This document shows, in pieces, positions 34,544-43,083 of a stretch of 43,595 bases of DNA. This DNA is from an uncultured Victivallales bacterium (GTDB lineage Bacteria; Verrucomicrobiota; Lentisphaeria; Oligosphaerales; JAFGRS01). Every line of letters begins with the position of its first letter. Within the stretch, counting starts at the first letter, position 1. The notes beneath the pieces were generated by a model. The model searched no databases and had not been told where the DNA came from. It saw only the letters and a program-made list of their open reading frames with translations. The stretch lies in contig CAILKC010000203.1 in the NCBI GenBank assembly GCA_903834675.1, forward strand, positions 1 to 43,595, in the 5' to 3' direction. Both the position numbers and the translations under genes were made by a program.

Positions 34544-34604
34544 CAATAACGGCCTTCCCTGACTGGCTGCACTAGGACGCCACGCGACAGCCAACGCCAG
34601 ACGG

Positions 34605-35081
34605 TCAGCCCGGAGAGCCAACAAAGATGTCCGCCGTGTCTTTCAGAACAAAAATGCGGTCCACCGCGTCCTCACCGGTAGCGCCGCGCTCCTCGATGGA
34701 TTCGAAAACACGGCGCACGGAAACTGCGGCCGTGGGAGTGTATAGCTTGACCAGTCCGACGCGGTGTTCGCCAGAGAACATCACCACCAGAAGGACTTCA
34801 TCGGTGGCCGCCGCCATGAGGATACTGCGCTTCAGCCCCTGATGCAACACGGAACTGAACTCGTCCTCGCCCAAGAGACGCGCCAGCTCACGGGTCGCCG
34901 CAAACACGCCAGCCCCAAGGGCCGAAATCAACAGCGGATCCTGCCGGTTCACGTTTTCGTGGGCCAAAACATGGCCAGCGCCATCGCAGATGAGGCAACT
35001 GTCCGCTTCAGACTGGTCAAGAAGCTCAATGAGGATTTTTCGCAGCCTGTTCACATCCTTGCGGGTTAACTCATAGGTCAT
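34605..35081 (-). CDS. Roadblock/LC7 (MglB-like) protein
   Basis: 158 residues with a single roadblock/LC7 alpha/beta domain: an N-terminal helix (VNRLRKILIELLDQS), strands SCLICDGAGHVLAHE, a long helix (DPLLISALGAGVFAATRELARLLG), paired strands (RSILMAAATDEVLLVVMF) and a final helix. Roadblock proteins of the MglB type act as GTPase-activating partners of MglA GTPases. The MglA-like gene lies 93 bases upstream in the same direction. ATG 35081 (AAGGG nine bases upstream) is preferred to 35105. Confidence 0.82.
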   Translation of the reverse strand: MTYELTRKDVNRLRKILIELLDQSEADSCLICDGAGHVLAHENVNRQDPLLISALGAGVFAATRELARLLGEDEFSSVLHQGLKRSILMAAATDEVLLVVMFSGEHRVGLVKLYTPTAAVSVRRVFESIEERGATGEDAVDRIFVLKDTADIFVGSPG

Positions 35082-35174
35082 CTTCGGATTCCCTTGTGTT
35101 CGCATGCGGCCGCGTCGATGGGCGCGGTCGTGGCCGCCGCTCGGGAGCCTCGCGCTCCGGGGGCGCGGAGAGTT

Positions 35175-35810
35175 CTAGACGAGCTTGATGTCATGCTTCT
35201 TGCCGGCCGCCGGCGCACTGGCGTCTTTGACGAAGCGGTGCAAAACCAGCCGGGCAATCATGTTCAGCGTCTCGAATACCCCTTCCCCGCTGGTCGCCAC
35301 AGAGGTGAAATGAGGACGCCTCTTGCCCCGGTTGTTAAGCAGAAACTCCATGTAATGAACCGGAGCAATGTTAGGGAGGTCGCGCTTGTTGTACTGCAGC
35401 ACGTAGGGAATGTCGTCCAGTTTCTTGTTCTGCGGGACCAAGTTCTGCTGCAGGTTTTTGAAACTCTCAACGTTAGCGGCCATCTCAGCCCACTGGCTGT
35501 CGGCCACGAATACAACGCCGTCCACGCCGCGCAGCACGATGGCTCGGGTGGTGTTGTACATCACCTGCCCCGGTACGGTGTACATCTGAAAGCGCGTGGT
35601 AAACCCCTGGATTACATCCGCCACCAGCGGCATAAAGTCGAAGAACAAGGTGCGGTCCTTCACCGTGTCCAGAGACGTCAAGGAGCCCTTGTGGTCAGGT
35701 TTGATCAGACGATGCACCACCTCAAGATTCGTGGTCTTGCCACACCGCGCCGGCCCATAGTAGACGACCTTGAGTTGAATCTCGCGCGTTTCCTGATTCA
35801 CGAACGCCAT
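35175..35810 (-). CDS. MglA-like small Ras-family GTPase
   Basis: 211 residues. P-loop GPARCGKT (19-26), the DTV...RTLFFDF switch I region, PGQ (80-82) in place of the DxxG Asp-containing switch II typical of Ras, and NKRD (141-144) for guanine recognition. The Pro/Gln switch II and the MYNTTRAIVLRGVDGVVFVADSQ segment are characteristic of bacterial MglA, a polarity and motility switch. The C-terminus is basic (AAGKKHDIKLV) without a lipidation motif. ATG 35810 has GGAG nine bases upstream. It is the first gene of a run with the roadblock, FHA and cysteine-rich genes. In Myxococcus and Thermus the MglA-MglB pair sets cell polarity. Confidence 0.92.
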   Translation of the reverse strand: MAFVNQETREIQLKVVYYGPARCGKTTNLEVVHRLIKPDHKGSLTSLDTVKDRTLFFDFMPLVADVIQGFTTRFQMYTVPGQVMYNTTRAIVLRGVDGVVFVADSQWAEMAANVESFKNLQQNLVPQNKKLDDIPYVLQYNKRDLPNIAPVHYMEFLLNNRGKRRPHFTSVATSGEGVFETLNMIARLVLHRFVKDASAPAAGKKHDIKLV

Positions 35811-35972
35811 GTGGCCTATCTCCGTGCGGCCAAGCGCCGCCCACCTATCCCTCGTTGCCAGGTAAAACGCCGACCGCCGACCAAGACGCCCCCCTGGCGG
35901 TGACGCCGAACGGCTGCACAGGCAGCACAAGACCCACACACACCAAGGTCGCCGGATGGCAGCAAACGACGA

Positions 35973-35987
35973 TGTACACGTTGTACA
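35973..35987. promoter_or_regulatory. Operator-like inverted repeat between the mglA-type operon and the scaffold gene
   Basis: TGTACACGTTGTACA is a pair of palindromic TGTACA blocks with a three-base centre, in the divergent control region. Confidence 0.35.
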
Positions 35988-36003
35988 AGTTCGACTGGAT
36001 TTC

Positions 36004-36016
36004 CTTGAAATTCAAG
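36004..36016. promoter_or_regulatory. Second perfect palindrome in the divergent control region
   Basis: CTTGAAATTCAAG is a 6+1+6 perfect inverted repeat. It lies 17 bases beyond the TGTACA pair and covers a TTGAAA that could serve as a plus-strand -35 element. A repressor binding here would control one or both directions. Confidence 0.35.
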
Positions 36017-36148
36017 TCATCTTGGTTACAGAATATTGGCGTGGCATTGGGTTGGACGGGGTCTTTCGAGGTCTTGGTTTGGGGGATGGATGGTGTGGTC
36101 CATAGCTGCGGGTGGGCCAAGGCAGTGCGCAGGTAAGGAGCTTCGGCC

Positions 36149-39100
36149 ATGAGTCTGGCGCGACGTATCTTCGATGGGTTTCTCGGGAAGAGAGACAAAG
36201 ACGAAGAACCTCCGCATGGCGCAGAGCCCCCGAAGGCTGGGAAGGCCATGCCGCCGCCGCCCAAAGTGCTGCGGGCGGAGACACCGCCCCACAACTTGCC
36301 CCACGCTGACCGGCGCAGCGATAGCCAAACATTCCATGTCAGCGCACCCCCGCTCACGGTGGCAAGTCCACCGCCGGACGCCGCAGTTCGCGCCGAGGCT
36401 GAGCCTCAGAGCCCCGGGCACATGCGACTGACGCCCTTACGGCCATCCGGGGCCGAGGGACAGGTCCCGAAGGCCGCGGCGGAGGACCCGCTGCGCCACA
36501 GCCAGACCATTCGAGTCTCGCCGTCGGATCTTCATGCGGTTGCGGGTGGCGCCGCCCCGAGCCCCACGCTCAAGTCCGAGGATATGCGCCGCAGTCAGAC
36601 GATCCGCGTCAACCCGCCGCACGCGGCGGCGCCGGGGCCGGTCGAGATCCCGAGCCTCAAGCGTGTGCATCTGCATTCCGAGGCGGAGCCCGTGCCGCCG
36701 CGGGGAGTCGAACTACCGGTGCAGGCGCTCCTGATGGCGCTGCCGCCGAGCCTGCGGGGACCTGCCTGGACACCGGGAAACCTGCCTCAGGGCAGCCTGT
36801 TCATGGACCCGGAGCAACTCCGGAAGCAGCTCGCCGAAGGGCGTGTGTCTATGTCGGCCGAGGAGGCCCGACGCTACCTGCCAGAGGGGTGGCTCGATGC
36901 TGATGTCCTCGGGGATGTGGACCTGGATCTGGCTGAAGTGATGGCGGCAACGCCGATCGAACTGATTCCGGTCCCCCCGTCGCGCCAGCCGCGGGCAGCG
37001 GCGGTGGAAGCGCTACCGGCGACGGCGGAGACGGGCGCCGCGGCAGAGGCCGTGGCACAAGTGCCCTGTGCGGTCATCCTGGCGGCGCTACCGGGGCCGC
37101 TGCGCGGTCCCGCCTGGCGGGAAGAGGGGATGCCGGACGGCACGGTGCCGCTGGCCAAGGACCTGTTGCTGGAAAAGCTACGCTCTGGCCGTGTGAGTTT
37201 GGACATCGAGGCGGTCGCCGCGGCGCTGCCGCAGGGCTGGGTCGCACCGGGGGCCCGCGGGGAGGTCAACCTCGACCTTCCCGCCGTAGTCGGGGCCCTG
37301 CCCCCCGAATGGCTGCAGTCGACCAGCGAAGAGGATCAGGAGGTGGCGGCGGTACAGGCCATGGCCAATCTGTTTGCGCCGGCCATGGCGGCGGCCCCCG
37401 CCCCACGGACTCCGCCACCAAGCAGCCCCCCTGGCGTCGACACGCCGACGATCCAGCCGCCGCCCGCAGAGTTGGACCGAGTCTTCGTGCCAGCGCGGCT
37501 GGTTCTCCAGGCTCTGCCGCAGGCGATGCGTGGCCCCGCCTGGCAGGCCGAAGGCCCGACGGGCGCCGTGGTCAGCGTACCCCGCGATCAACTGCTCCGC
37601 CAACTTGCGATGGGCCGGGTCGAGCTGACGTTGGACCAGGCGCGTGCGCAACTCCCCGACGGAATGCTCTCGACGGATGCCCAAGGCACGTTCGCCCTCG
37701 ACCTCGCCACGGTAGTCGCCGCAGTCCCCGCAGAGTTGATCCAGATCAGCAGCGAAATGGACCACGATGCCGTTGCGGTGGCAGCGATGAGGGACCTCTT
37801 CACCACGACGGTCGCGAAACGTGCTGACGCCCCAATCCCCCGCGCCGAGCCGACAGCAGCAGCCCTGACACCCCGCGCCGAGCCAGCGGCAGCAGCCCTG
37901 ACACCCCGCGCCGAGCCGACAGCAGCAGCCCCAATGCCCCTCCCATCCGGGACGGTCAGTATACCGTGCCGCGCCATCCTCAGCATGCTCCCCGCGGCAC
38001 TGCGGGGACCCTCCTGGCGCGCCGAGGGTTTCCCTGAGCTGCTTATCGACTTGCCGAAGGCGGACGTGTTGACCCAACTGGCGGCCGGAAATGTTACGGC
38101 GTCGGTGTCTTTACTCCACGGCAAGATTCCGGCCGGTTGGCTTGCCGCCGGCGCCTCTGGCAACGTGGCGCTGAACCTGGCCGAAGTCGTGGCCGCGGTG
38201 CCGCCGGAGATGATGGCGGTGCAGGATGACATGGCTGACGACGTGGTGGCCGCAGCACAACTTGGTCGTCTGTTCGTCTCGGCGGCGCCGCTGGCTACCA
38301 GGGCGGTGCCCGTCGTCCCCGAAGCGCTTTCGACCGTAGCCGTGGCCCTGTCGGCGCCGGTCGAGGCCATCTCGGCCGAGGAAGCTAAGACTGGGGTTCC
38401 GGTGGTAACCGCGCCAGCCGTACCGGAGGCTTTGCCGGCCGCCCCCGTCGAGGCCATCTCGACCGAGGAAGCTAAGACTGCGGTTCCGGTGGTAACCGCG
38501 CCAGCCGTACCGGAGGCTTTGCCGACCGCCCCCGCCGAGACAGCCGCCCCGCCGAGTCCTACGGGGTTGGCGACACCCGCCACCGCCGACCGTGAGGAAC
38601 TCCCTGTGGCGCGTCCCGCTCTGTCGGCGTTGCTGGAGACGGAGGAGGCAGAGGACTTCCAGCCTGACCTGCTCTCTGAATGGAGTGGCGTCGAGGAGTC
38701 ACTCGAGCGCGCCCCCCATGGCATTGACCTGAACGTGGCCCGCGCCGCAGAACTCATCCACCTGCCTGGGGTTGGCGAGACCCGTGCACAGGCGATCATT
38801 GCGCACCGCAACGCCCACGGACCTTTCAAGTCGATCTACGGTTTGGCGGATGTCTCGGGCGTCGGCCCTGCCCTGTTCCGACGCATGACTGGCCTCTCCG
38901 TCCGCAAACGTGTCAACCGACACGCCGTGATGGAGCACTTCCTCACGCTCTCTGCCGATCAGAAGCCACTGCTGTTCCGGGTCGTCGACGCCATCCGCGC
39001 CGAGTTCAGCGCCTCAGGCGCAGTGCTGACCAATCTGGCGGGTATGCCGCTCGCGGTCTCCGGCACGATGAAGGACGCGAATCAGTACGCCGCTCTGGGC

Positions 39101-39337
39101 AGCCGCTTCTTCTTCCGAGCCCGCCGCCATCTGCAAAAATTCGTCGCCCGCGCCTCGGATTGCGTCATTCTACCCGGCAGTACCCCACCGTTACTGTTGC
39201 TATCGAGCGGGGACGTTGTGGTCATTCTCACGCTGACTGGCAGTGGCGTCTTGCAGAAACGGCTGAACCGAGCGCGCCGGGCGATGCGCGAGATCGGCTG
39301 GCTGCTGAGTCGTCGCGCCGTGGTCTTGCGTGTCTGA
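36149..39337 (+). CDS. Large scaffold: SQT motifs, four novel repeats, HhH and C-terminal roadblock-like domain
   Basis: 1062 residues, cytoplasmic (no signal peptide). Residues 1-18 form an amphipathic helix (MSLARRIFDGFLGKRDKD). A disordered Pro/Ala region follows with three SQT[FI]xV motifs (Thr61, Thr120, Thr151). Four copies of an unnamed domain lie at about 187-275, 304-410, 444-552 and 601-710, with core features ILxALPxxLRGPAW...GxVxLPKDxLLxQLxxGRV...LPxGWL...VxLDLAxVVAAVPPEL. Residues 855-916 are two ComEA-type HhH motifs (LNVARAAELIHLPGVG; LADVSGVGPALFRRMTGL). Residues 935-1055 resemble a roadblock/LC7 domain (SGAVLTNLAGMPLAVSG; DVVVILTLTGSG). TAAGGAG lies eight bases before the ATG. 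It is divergent from the MglA operon. It is presumably a multivalent hub for that GTPase system. Confidence 0.83.
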   Translation: MSLARRIFDGFLGKRDKDEEPPHGAEPPKAGKAMPPPPKVLRAETPPHNLPHADRRSDSQTFHVSAPPLTVASPPPDAAVRAEAEPQSPGHMRLTPLRPSGAEGQVPKAAAEDPLRHSQTIRVSPSDLHAVAGGAAPSPTLKSEDMRRSQTIRVNPPHAAAPGPVEIPSLKRVHLHSEAEPVPPRGVELPVQALLMALPPSLRGPAWTPGNLPQGSLFMDPEQLRKQLAEGRVSMSAEEARRYLPEGWLDADVLGDVDLDLAEVMAATPIELIPVPPSRQPRAAAVEALPATAETGAAAEAVAQVPCAVILAALPGPLRGPAWREEGMPDGTVPLAKDLLLEKLRSGRVSLDIEAVAAALPQGWVAPGARGEVNLDLPAVVGALPPEWLQSTSEEDQEVAAVQAMANLFAPAMAAAPAPRTPPPSSPPGVDTPTIQPPPAELDRVFVPARLVLQALPQAMRGPAWQAEGPTGAVVSVPRDQLLRQLAMGRVELTLDQARAQLPDGMLSTDAQGTFALDLATVVAAVPAELIQISSEMDHDAVAVAAMRDLFTTTVAKRADAPIPRAEPTAAALTPRAEPAAAALTPRAEPTAAAPMPLPSGTVSIPCRAILSMLPAALRGPSWRAEGFPELLIDLPKADVLTQLAAGNVTASVSLLHGKIPAGWLAAGASGNVALNLAEVVAAVPPEMMAVQDDMADDVVAAAQLGRLFVSAAPLATRAVPVVPEALSTVAVALSAPVEAISAEEAKTGVPVVTAPAVPEALPAAPVEAISTEEAKTAVPVVTAPAVPEALPTAPAETAAPPSPTGLATPATADREELPVARPALSALLETEEAEDFQPDLLSEWSGVEESLERAPHGIDLNVARAAELIHLPGVGETRAQAIIAHRNAHGPFKSIYGLADVSGVGPALFRRMTGLSVRKRVNRHAVMEHFLTLSADQKPLLFRVVDAIRAEFSASGAVLTNLAGMPLAVSGTMKDANQYAALGSRFFFRARRHLQKFVARASDCVILPGSTPPLLLLSSGDVVVILTLTGSGVLQKRLNRARRAMREIGWLLSRRAVVLRV
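38360..38533. repeat. Two tandem 87-bp repeats in the scaffold linker
   Basis: Near-identical 87-base units begin at 38360 and 38447 (29 residues each; the core reads EEAKTxVPVVTAPAVPEALP). They lie in the Ala/Pro/Val linker between the fourth repeat domain and the HhH region. Confidence 0.85.
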
Positions 39338-39402
39338 CGCAGTGAGCCGCCCGGCTGGCTTGGGGCCCGCGGGGGTGGTGGTCTGTTTGGAGATAGAGCG
39401 TC

Positions 39403-40257
39403 ATGTCCAGCGGCAACGAGACGCCCCCTGAATTGCAGTGGGCGTGGACAAACGATGACCGGCGGTCTCTGCTGGGACGTTTCCACCTCGGCTTGCAGCA
39501 CCTGCTGGCGGCGTTCGAAACCTGGCGTCAGACGGGCGACGGCGGCCGCGTGTCCGTCGTGAAAGGCCTAGCGGACCGCCTCGAAGCGGCTGGCATCGAT
39601 CTTGACGTCTGCGCCTCGAACTGCCACGCCTTGGCCAACACTCTGCGTTCCCATGCCGAGATCGACGGCGCGCAGCCGGTCTCGGCGCACGCCGCGATCC
39701 GTCTGAGCAAAGCCCTGGGGTCCCCTGTCATCCTGACGCGGACCACCATCGCGCAACTGGCGGGAAAGACGCTTCGGCTCGAGTATACCGAGGGCGCCAA
39801 CGCCATCGTCCAGGTCAACGGCGAGTATTGGGGAACGCCACTGGATCGTGTCCTGGTGGTTCAGGACCTGCCTGCGCCTGATCCCGCCGAAGCGAGTTCC
39901 CGGCTGCCGCCGGTCCCCGTCGAAGCTCTGCCGGCATTCGCCTTCCGCCTTGATCGTCTGGAGCTGAGCAACGCAATCCAGTTCCTGACCATGACTGCCC
40001 GCACCGGCATCCTGTCGGTGATCCCGGCAGCAGGCCCGGTGAATGGCCAGTTGTTTCTGGTCATGGGGCGTGTCGTCCACGCGGTGTTCGGCTCTCATTC
40101 GGATGTGGAAGCCGTGGCGCGGCTGATGAACCTGGAGGCTTCGGCGGCGACCTTCGATAACGACGAGGCCGCCCGCACCGCCGAGCGCACGATGAACCTG
40201 GCAACCGACCAGTTGCTGATTGAAGCCGCGGTCAAGGCCGACGAACTCACGTCTTGA
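39403..40257 (+). CDS. DUF4388 (PATAN-like) domain protein
   Basis: 284 residues. Residues about 185-275 match the DUF4388 domain found in bacterial two-component and polarity proteins: FRLDRLELSNAIQFLTMTARTGILSVI, then QLFLVMGRVVHAVFGSHSDVEAVARLMNLEAS. The N-terminal half (40-150) is helical then beta-rich and is not assigned. There is no signal peptide or receiver domain. It follows the scaffold by 65 bases on the same strand with a GGAG-type ribosome site, so the two are probably cotranscribed and interact. Confidence 0.8.
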   Translation: MSSGNETPPELQWAWTNDDRRSLLGRFHLGLQHLLAAFETWRQTGDGGRVSVVKGLADRLEAAGIDLDVCASNCHALANTLRSHAEIDGAQPVSAHAAIRLSKALGSPVILTRTTIAQLAGKTLRLEYTEGANAIVQVNGEYWGTPLDRVLVVQDLPAPDPAEASSRLPPVPVEALPAFAFRLDRLELSNAIQFLTMTARTGILSVIPAAGPVNGQLFLVMGRVVHAVFGSHSDVEAVARLMNLEASAATFDNDEAARTAERTMNLATDQLLIEAAVKADELTS

Positions 40258-40319
40258 CACGCATGCGGGGTGCGGCGAGGCTGCGAGGGGGAAAGATCAG
40301 GGCAGGGAACAGGCGGGAA

Positions 40320-41414
40320 TCACTCGGTCATCCAGTATAGCAGCGCTTCGCAGCCAGGCTCCTCCTGCGGACACCCGGGACAGATGGCGCCGGATTCCGG
40401 GAGTTTCACTTCACGCTGTTGCACGAAGTACTCCTCGCCCTTGTCGTCGTAGATGAACGTGCCGTTGGCGCTGCGATCCACAATCACGAACAGACCCTCG
40501 CGGCAGCACACCTCGGCGTGACGACGCGAAGCCGTCTCGACCTGCAGGACGATGTCGTTGCCTGCGTCCCGCCCCATCGAGACGGATGTCTTGTTGTCGA
40601 CCAGAAGCACTTTTTCCCGCCAGATAAGGCAGAGACGATTAGCGCGCTTCGGGGCGACCGCGGTACCGGGGGGCGGCGCCACCGCAACGTCTTGCACGGG
40701 CAAGGATGACGCAACCTCGGCGACCGGCGTACTGGGGACTTCATCCGGCGATACCTTGACCTCGCGAAGGGTGACCTTCCGAACGGGCAAACCGGACGCC
40801 GTGTCCCGAGGCCGCAAACGGCCGACCGTCTTGAACTTGCTCCGCAGATCAGGCGGGGGTGGCTTGCCCTCACTCGCGGTGGTCGCAGCCGCAGGAAGAG
40901 CCGCCTCTCCCCACGACACCTCGTAAAGACTCATATTCAGCCGCTCGGCAGCCTCTCCGGTCAGAGTCATGAAGCGGTGTTGAACACGCTCTCCGGCTTG
41001 CTCCAGGACATCGCCAGTGGCCACGATGCAACCCGCCTTGGCCAAGGTCGCCATGCGCGCCGCCGTGGTGACAACCTCCCCGGAATAGTTGCCGGCCCGT
41101 ACGTGTACGGGCCCGCAGTGCAGGCCCATACGGATACGTACACCGCTGTCGGCCAGTCCGCCAGCCAGGATGGCCTCCTGCATGCCAACGGCCGCATCCA
41201 CGGCGTCACCGGCATCAACAAACGAACACAACAGCGTGCCGCCGATGGACCGCACCAAGTTGCCAGCGTACTTCTTCCGTACATCCCCCAGCAGGGCCAG
41301 ACAACGCTGCTGACAATCGCGCGCCTCACCCTCGCCCTTCTGCTCGCGGATCGTCCCGATGGTCGGGATATCCACGAACATCAAGGCTAGATTCTGTGTC
41401 TGCTGATCTGCCAT
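40320..41414 (-). CDS. Degenerate class III cyclase-like domain fused to FHA domain (paralogue 2)
   Basis: 364 residues with the same architecture as the gene ending at 34543. The cyclase-like domain is residues 8-168, with VDIPT (D15 kept), the second metal Asp replaced (SIGG, G59), MGLHCGPV, and the VNxAxR Asn replaced by Thr116 with Arg120 kept. A Pro/Val linker (185-255) leads to an FHA domain (262-340) with GRD, SRRH and NGTF intact, and the shared tail motif ICPGCP. It converges on the DUF4388 gene and is driven by its own strong promoter. That both paralogues lost the same two residues argues for a regulatory, non-catalytic role conserved since before the duplication. Confidence 0.83.
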   Translation of the reverse strand: MADQQTQNLALMFVDIPTIGTIREQKGEGEARDCQQRCLALLGDVRKKYAGNLVRSIGGTLLCSFVDAGDAVDAAVGMQEAILAGGLADSGVRIRMGLHCGPVHVRAGNYSGEVVTTAARMATLAKAGCIVATGDVLEQAGERVQHRFMTLTGEAAERLNMSLYEVSWGEAALPAAATTASEGKPPPPDLRSKFKTVGRLRPRDTASGLPVRKVTLREVKVSPDEVPSTPVAEVASSLPVQDVAVAPPPGTAVAPKRANRLCLIWREKVLLVDNKTSVSMGRDAGNDIVLQVETASRRHAEVCCREGLFVIVDRSANGTFIYDDKGEEYFVQQREVKLPESGAICPGCPQEEPGCEALLYWMTE

Positions 41415-41535
41415 AGGCGACGCCTACCGCTCGCTGATTCTGCTGGGCCCAAGCCGCTGGGCAGGGAGCAACCGAGTAACGCAACTCGCCTTGCGCCAGC
41501 CTGGAACCAAACCCAACCCACCCATACAGCCAGTA

Positions 41536-41564
41536 ATCATACCGCCCGTTTGGTAGGTTGTCAA
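41536..41564 (-). promoter_or_regulatory. Near-consensus sigma-70 promoter for FHA/cyclase-like paralogue 2
   Basis: On the minus strand TTGACA (6/6) at 41559-41564 and TATGAT (5/6) at 41536-41541 are separated by exactly 17 bases. The predicted start near 41529 leaves a leader of about 115 bases. It is the best promoter match I found in the window. The rest of the gap from 41,415 to 41,662 shows no gene. Confidence 0.75.
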
Positions 41565-41662
41565 TGACCGCAGCAAGCACGGCCGCCGATATTCGGCCCC
41601 TTGGCGCGTGCCTGCCGCAACGCCACCGACGTGAGCTGCACCGCGGTCCAACTCGTTCCGGT

Positions 41663-42634
41663 TCACGGACGCCTCTGCTTGATGGACAGGTCCGGCCTGG
41701 CGATCGCGATCTTGCTGAAGGGTTCGACTGACTCGGTCAACCACACGTTGCCACCGACCACGCTGTCATGCCCCACGGTGATGTCGCCCAGAATCGTGGC
41801 GCCGGCGTAAATGGTCACGTTATCCTCGATGTTCGGGTGCCGCTTGGCGCCCTTGATCAGCCGGCCGCAGGCATCCTTGGGAAAACTGAGCGCCCCCAGG
41901 GTCACCCCCTGGTAGATCTTGACGTTATCCCCGATCACGGCCGTCTCGCCGATAACCACCCCCGTCCCATGGTCGATGAAGAAGCTGCTACCGATGGTCG
42001 CACCGGGGTTGATGTCGATGCCGGTGATGGTGTGCGCGTGTTCGCCCATGACGCGAGGGATGAGGGGGACCTTGGCCAGGTAGAGTTCATGGGCAAGTCT
42101 CTGGACGGCAATCGCTTTCAGGCCCGGATAAGCAATGATGATCTCATCGGTGGAGTGGGTGGCTGGATCGCCGTCGAGCGCCGCCTGCACGTCCGTCTTC
42201 AGCACATTGCGGATCTGGGGCAGGCGCCGCAGCAGGCCGATCACCACGTCGTCGGCCTGCCGAGCACAGTCGCAGCCCGTGCAGCACTCCTGCACACAAC
42301 GATAGGCATAGGCCCGGCGGACCTGTTCGGCGAGAACCTGGTAGACCTCGTTGACCAAGTCGCCGATGGTGAACTCGATCGCGGCCCGCGTGACCGGGTG
42401 CAGACCCGTATACCCCGGAAAGACGATCTCGAGCATCTTCTCGAGGATGGCCACCACCGCATCGCGCTCGGGCATATTGCCACCGTCGATGTGGGTGATC
42501 CCTTTCTCATCCTCATACGTGGCACAGATGGCGCGGGTGATGTCCATGGCAACGCTGGCGGTCCACGCCCCCACAGGCGCAGGATGCCGCCCGAAGGTGC
42601 ATCGCGACAAAACCTTCTGACTACGCTCGTTCAT
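41663..42634 (-). CDS. cysE: Serine O-acetyltransferase (CysE/EpsC type)
   Basis: Transfers acetyl from acetyl-CoA to L-serine, giving O-acetylserine for cysteine synthesis. The C-terminal left-handed beta-helix of hexapeptide repeats is clear ([44 protein letters not shown]), and it contains the catalytic His in [11 protein letters not shown]. The 323 residues are longer than E. coli CysE (273). The N-terminal helical domain carries a cysteine cluster, C113-x3-CC-x2-C-x-C ([12 protein letters not shown]), not seen in CysE. ATG 42634 overlaps the dtd stop; an alternative ATG at 42547 would drop 29 residues. The ATP-independent acetyl transfer is inferred from the family. Confidence 0.92.
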   Translation of the reverse strand: MNERSQKVLSRCTFGRHPAPVGAWTASVAMDITRAICATYEDEKGITHIDGGNMPERDAVVAILEKMLEIVFPGYTGLHPVTRAAIEFTIGDLVNEVYQVLAEQVRRAYAYRCVQECCTGCDCARQADDVVIGLLRRLPQIRNVLKTDVQAALDGDPATHSTDEIIIAYPGLKAIAVQRLAHELYLAKVPLIPRVMGEHAHTITGIDINPGATIGSSFFIDHGTGVVIGETAVIGDNVKIYQGVTLGALSFPKDACGRLIKGAKRHPNIEDNVTIYAGATILGDITVGHDSVVGGNVWLTESVEPFSKIAIARPDLSIKQRRP

Positions 42635-43083
42635 GGGTCTGATGCTTCCTTTTCGACAATGACAGTCACTGGGCCATCATTGAGGAGGCGGACTTTCATG
42701 TGAGCTCCGAACACCCCTTGGGCGGTCCGGAGTCCGCTCTCTGCCATGCACCCCACAAAAGCCTCATAGAGGGGTTCCGATGCGGTCGGCGGGGCCGCAT
42801 CAATGAAACTCGGACGACGTCCCTTGCGGCAGTCCCCATAGAGCGTGAACTGCGAGACGACCAGCACGCTGCCGGCCTGGTCGCGCACCGAGCGGTTCAT
42901 CTTACCGTCCTGATCTTCAAAAATGCGCAGATCGAGGCACTTGCCGGCAACGAATTGGACCTCCTTACTGGTGTCGCCGTTGCGCACCCCCAGCAGAATC
43001 AAGAGACCAGGCCCAATCTGCCCGGTGATGCGCCCACCAACCTCGACGGAGGCCTCCAGGACCCGCTGTACAAGCGCACGCAT
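42631..43083 (-). CDS. dtd: D-aminoacyl-tRNA deacylase
   Basis: Hydrolyses D-aminoacyl (and glycyl) tRNA mischarges. The two family signatures, [17 protein letters not shown] and the C-terminal NDGPVTV, are intact, and the 150-residue length is normal. The N-terminus [15 protein letters not shown] is typical. ATG 43083 with GAGG nine bases upstream is preferred to a longer frame. Translationally coupled to cysE. Confidence 0.95.
   Translation of the reverse strand: MRALVQRVLEASVEVGGRITGQIGPGLLILLGVRNGDTSKEVQFVAGKCLDLRIFEDQDGKMNRSVRDQAGSVLVVSQFTLYGDCRKGRRPSFIDAAPPTASEPLYEAFVGCMAESGLRTAQGVFGAHMKVRLLNDGPVTVIVEKEASDP

Noticed and set aside
37588..38829. 413-codon minus-strand frame opposite the scaffold gene
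   Set aside because: Ser/Ala-rich complement of the scaffold repeats, with no start context or motifs.
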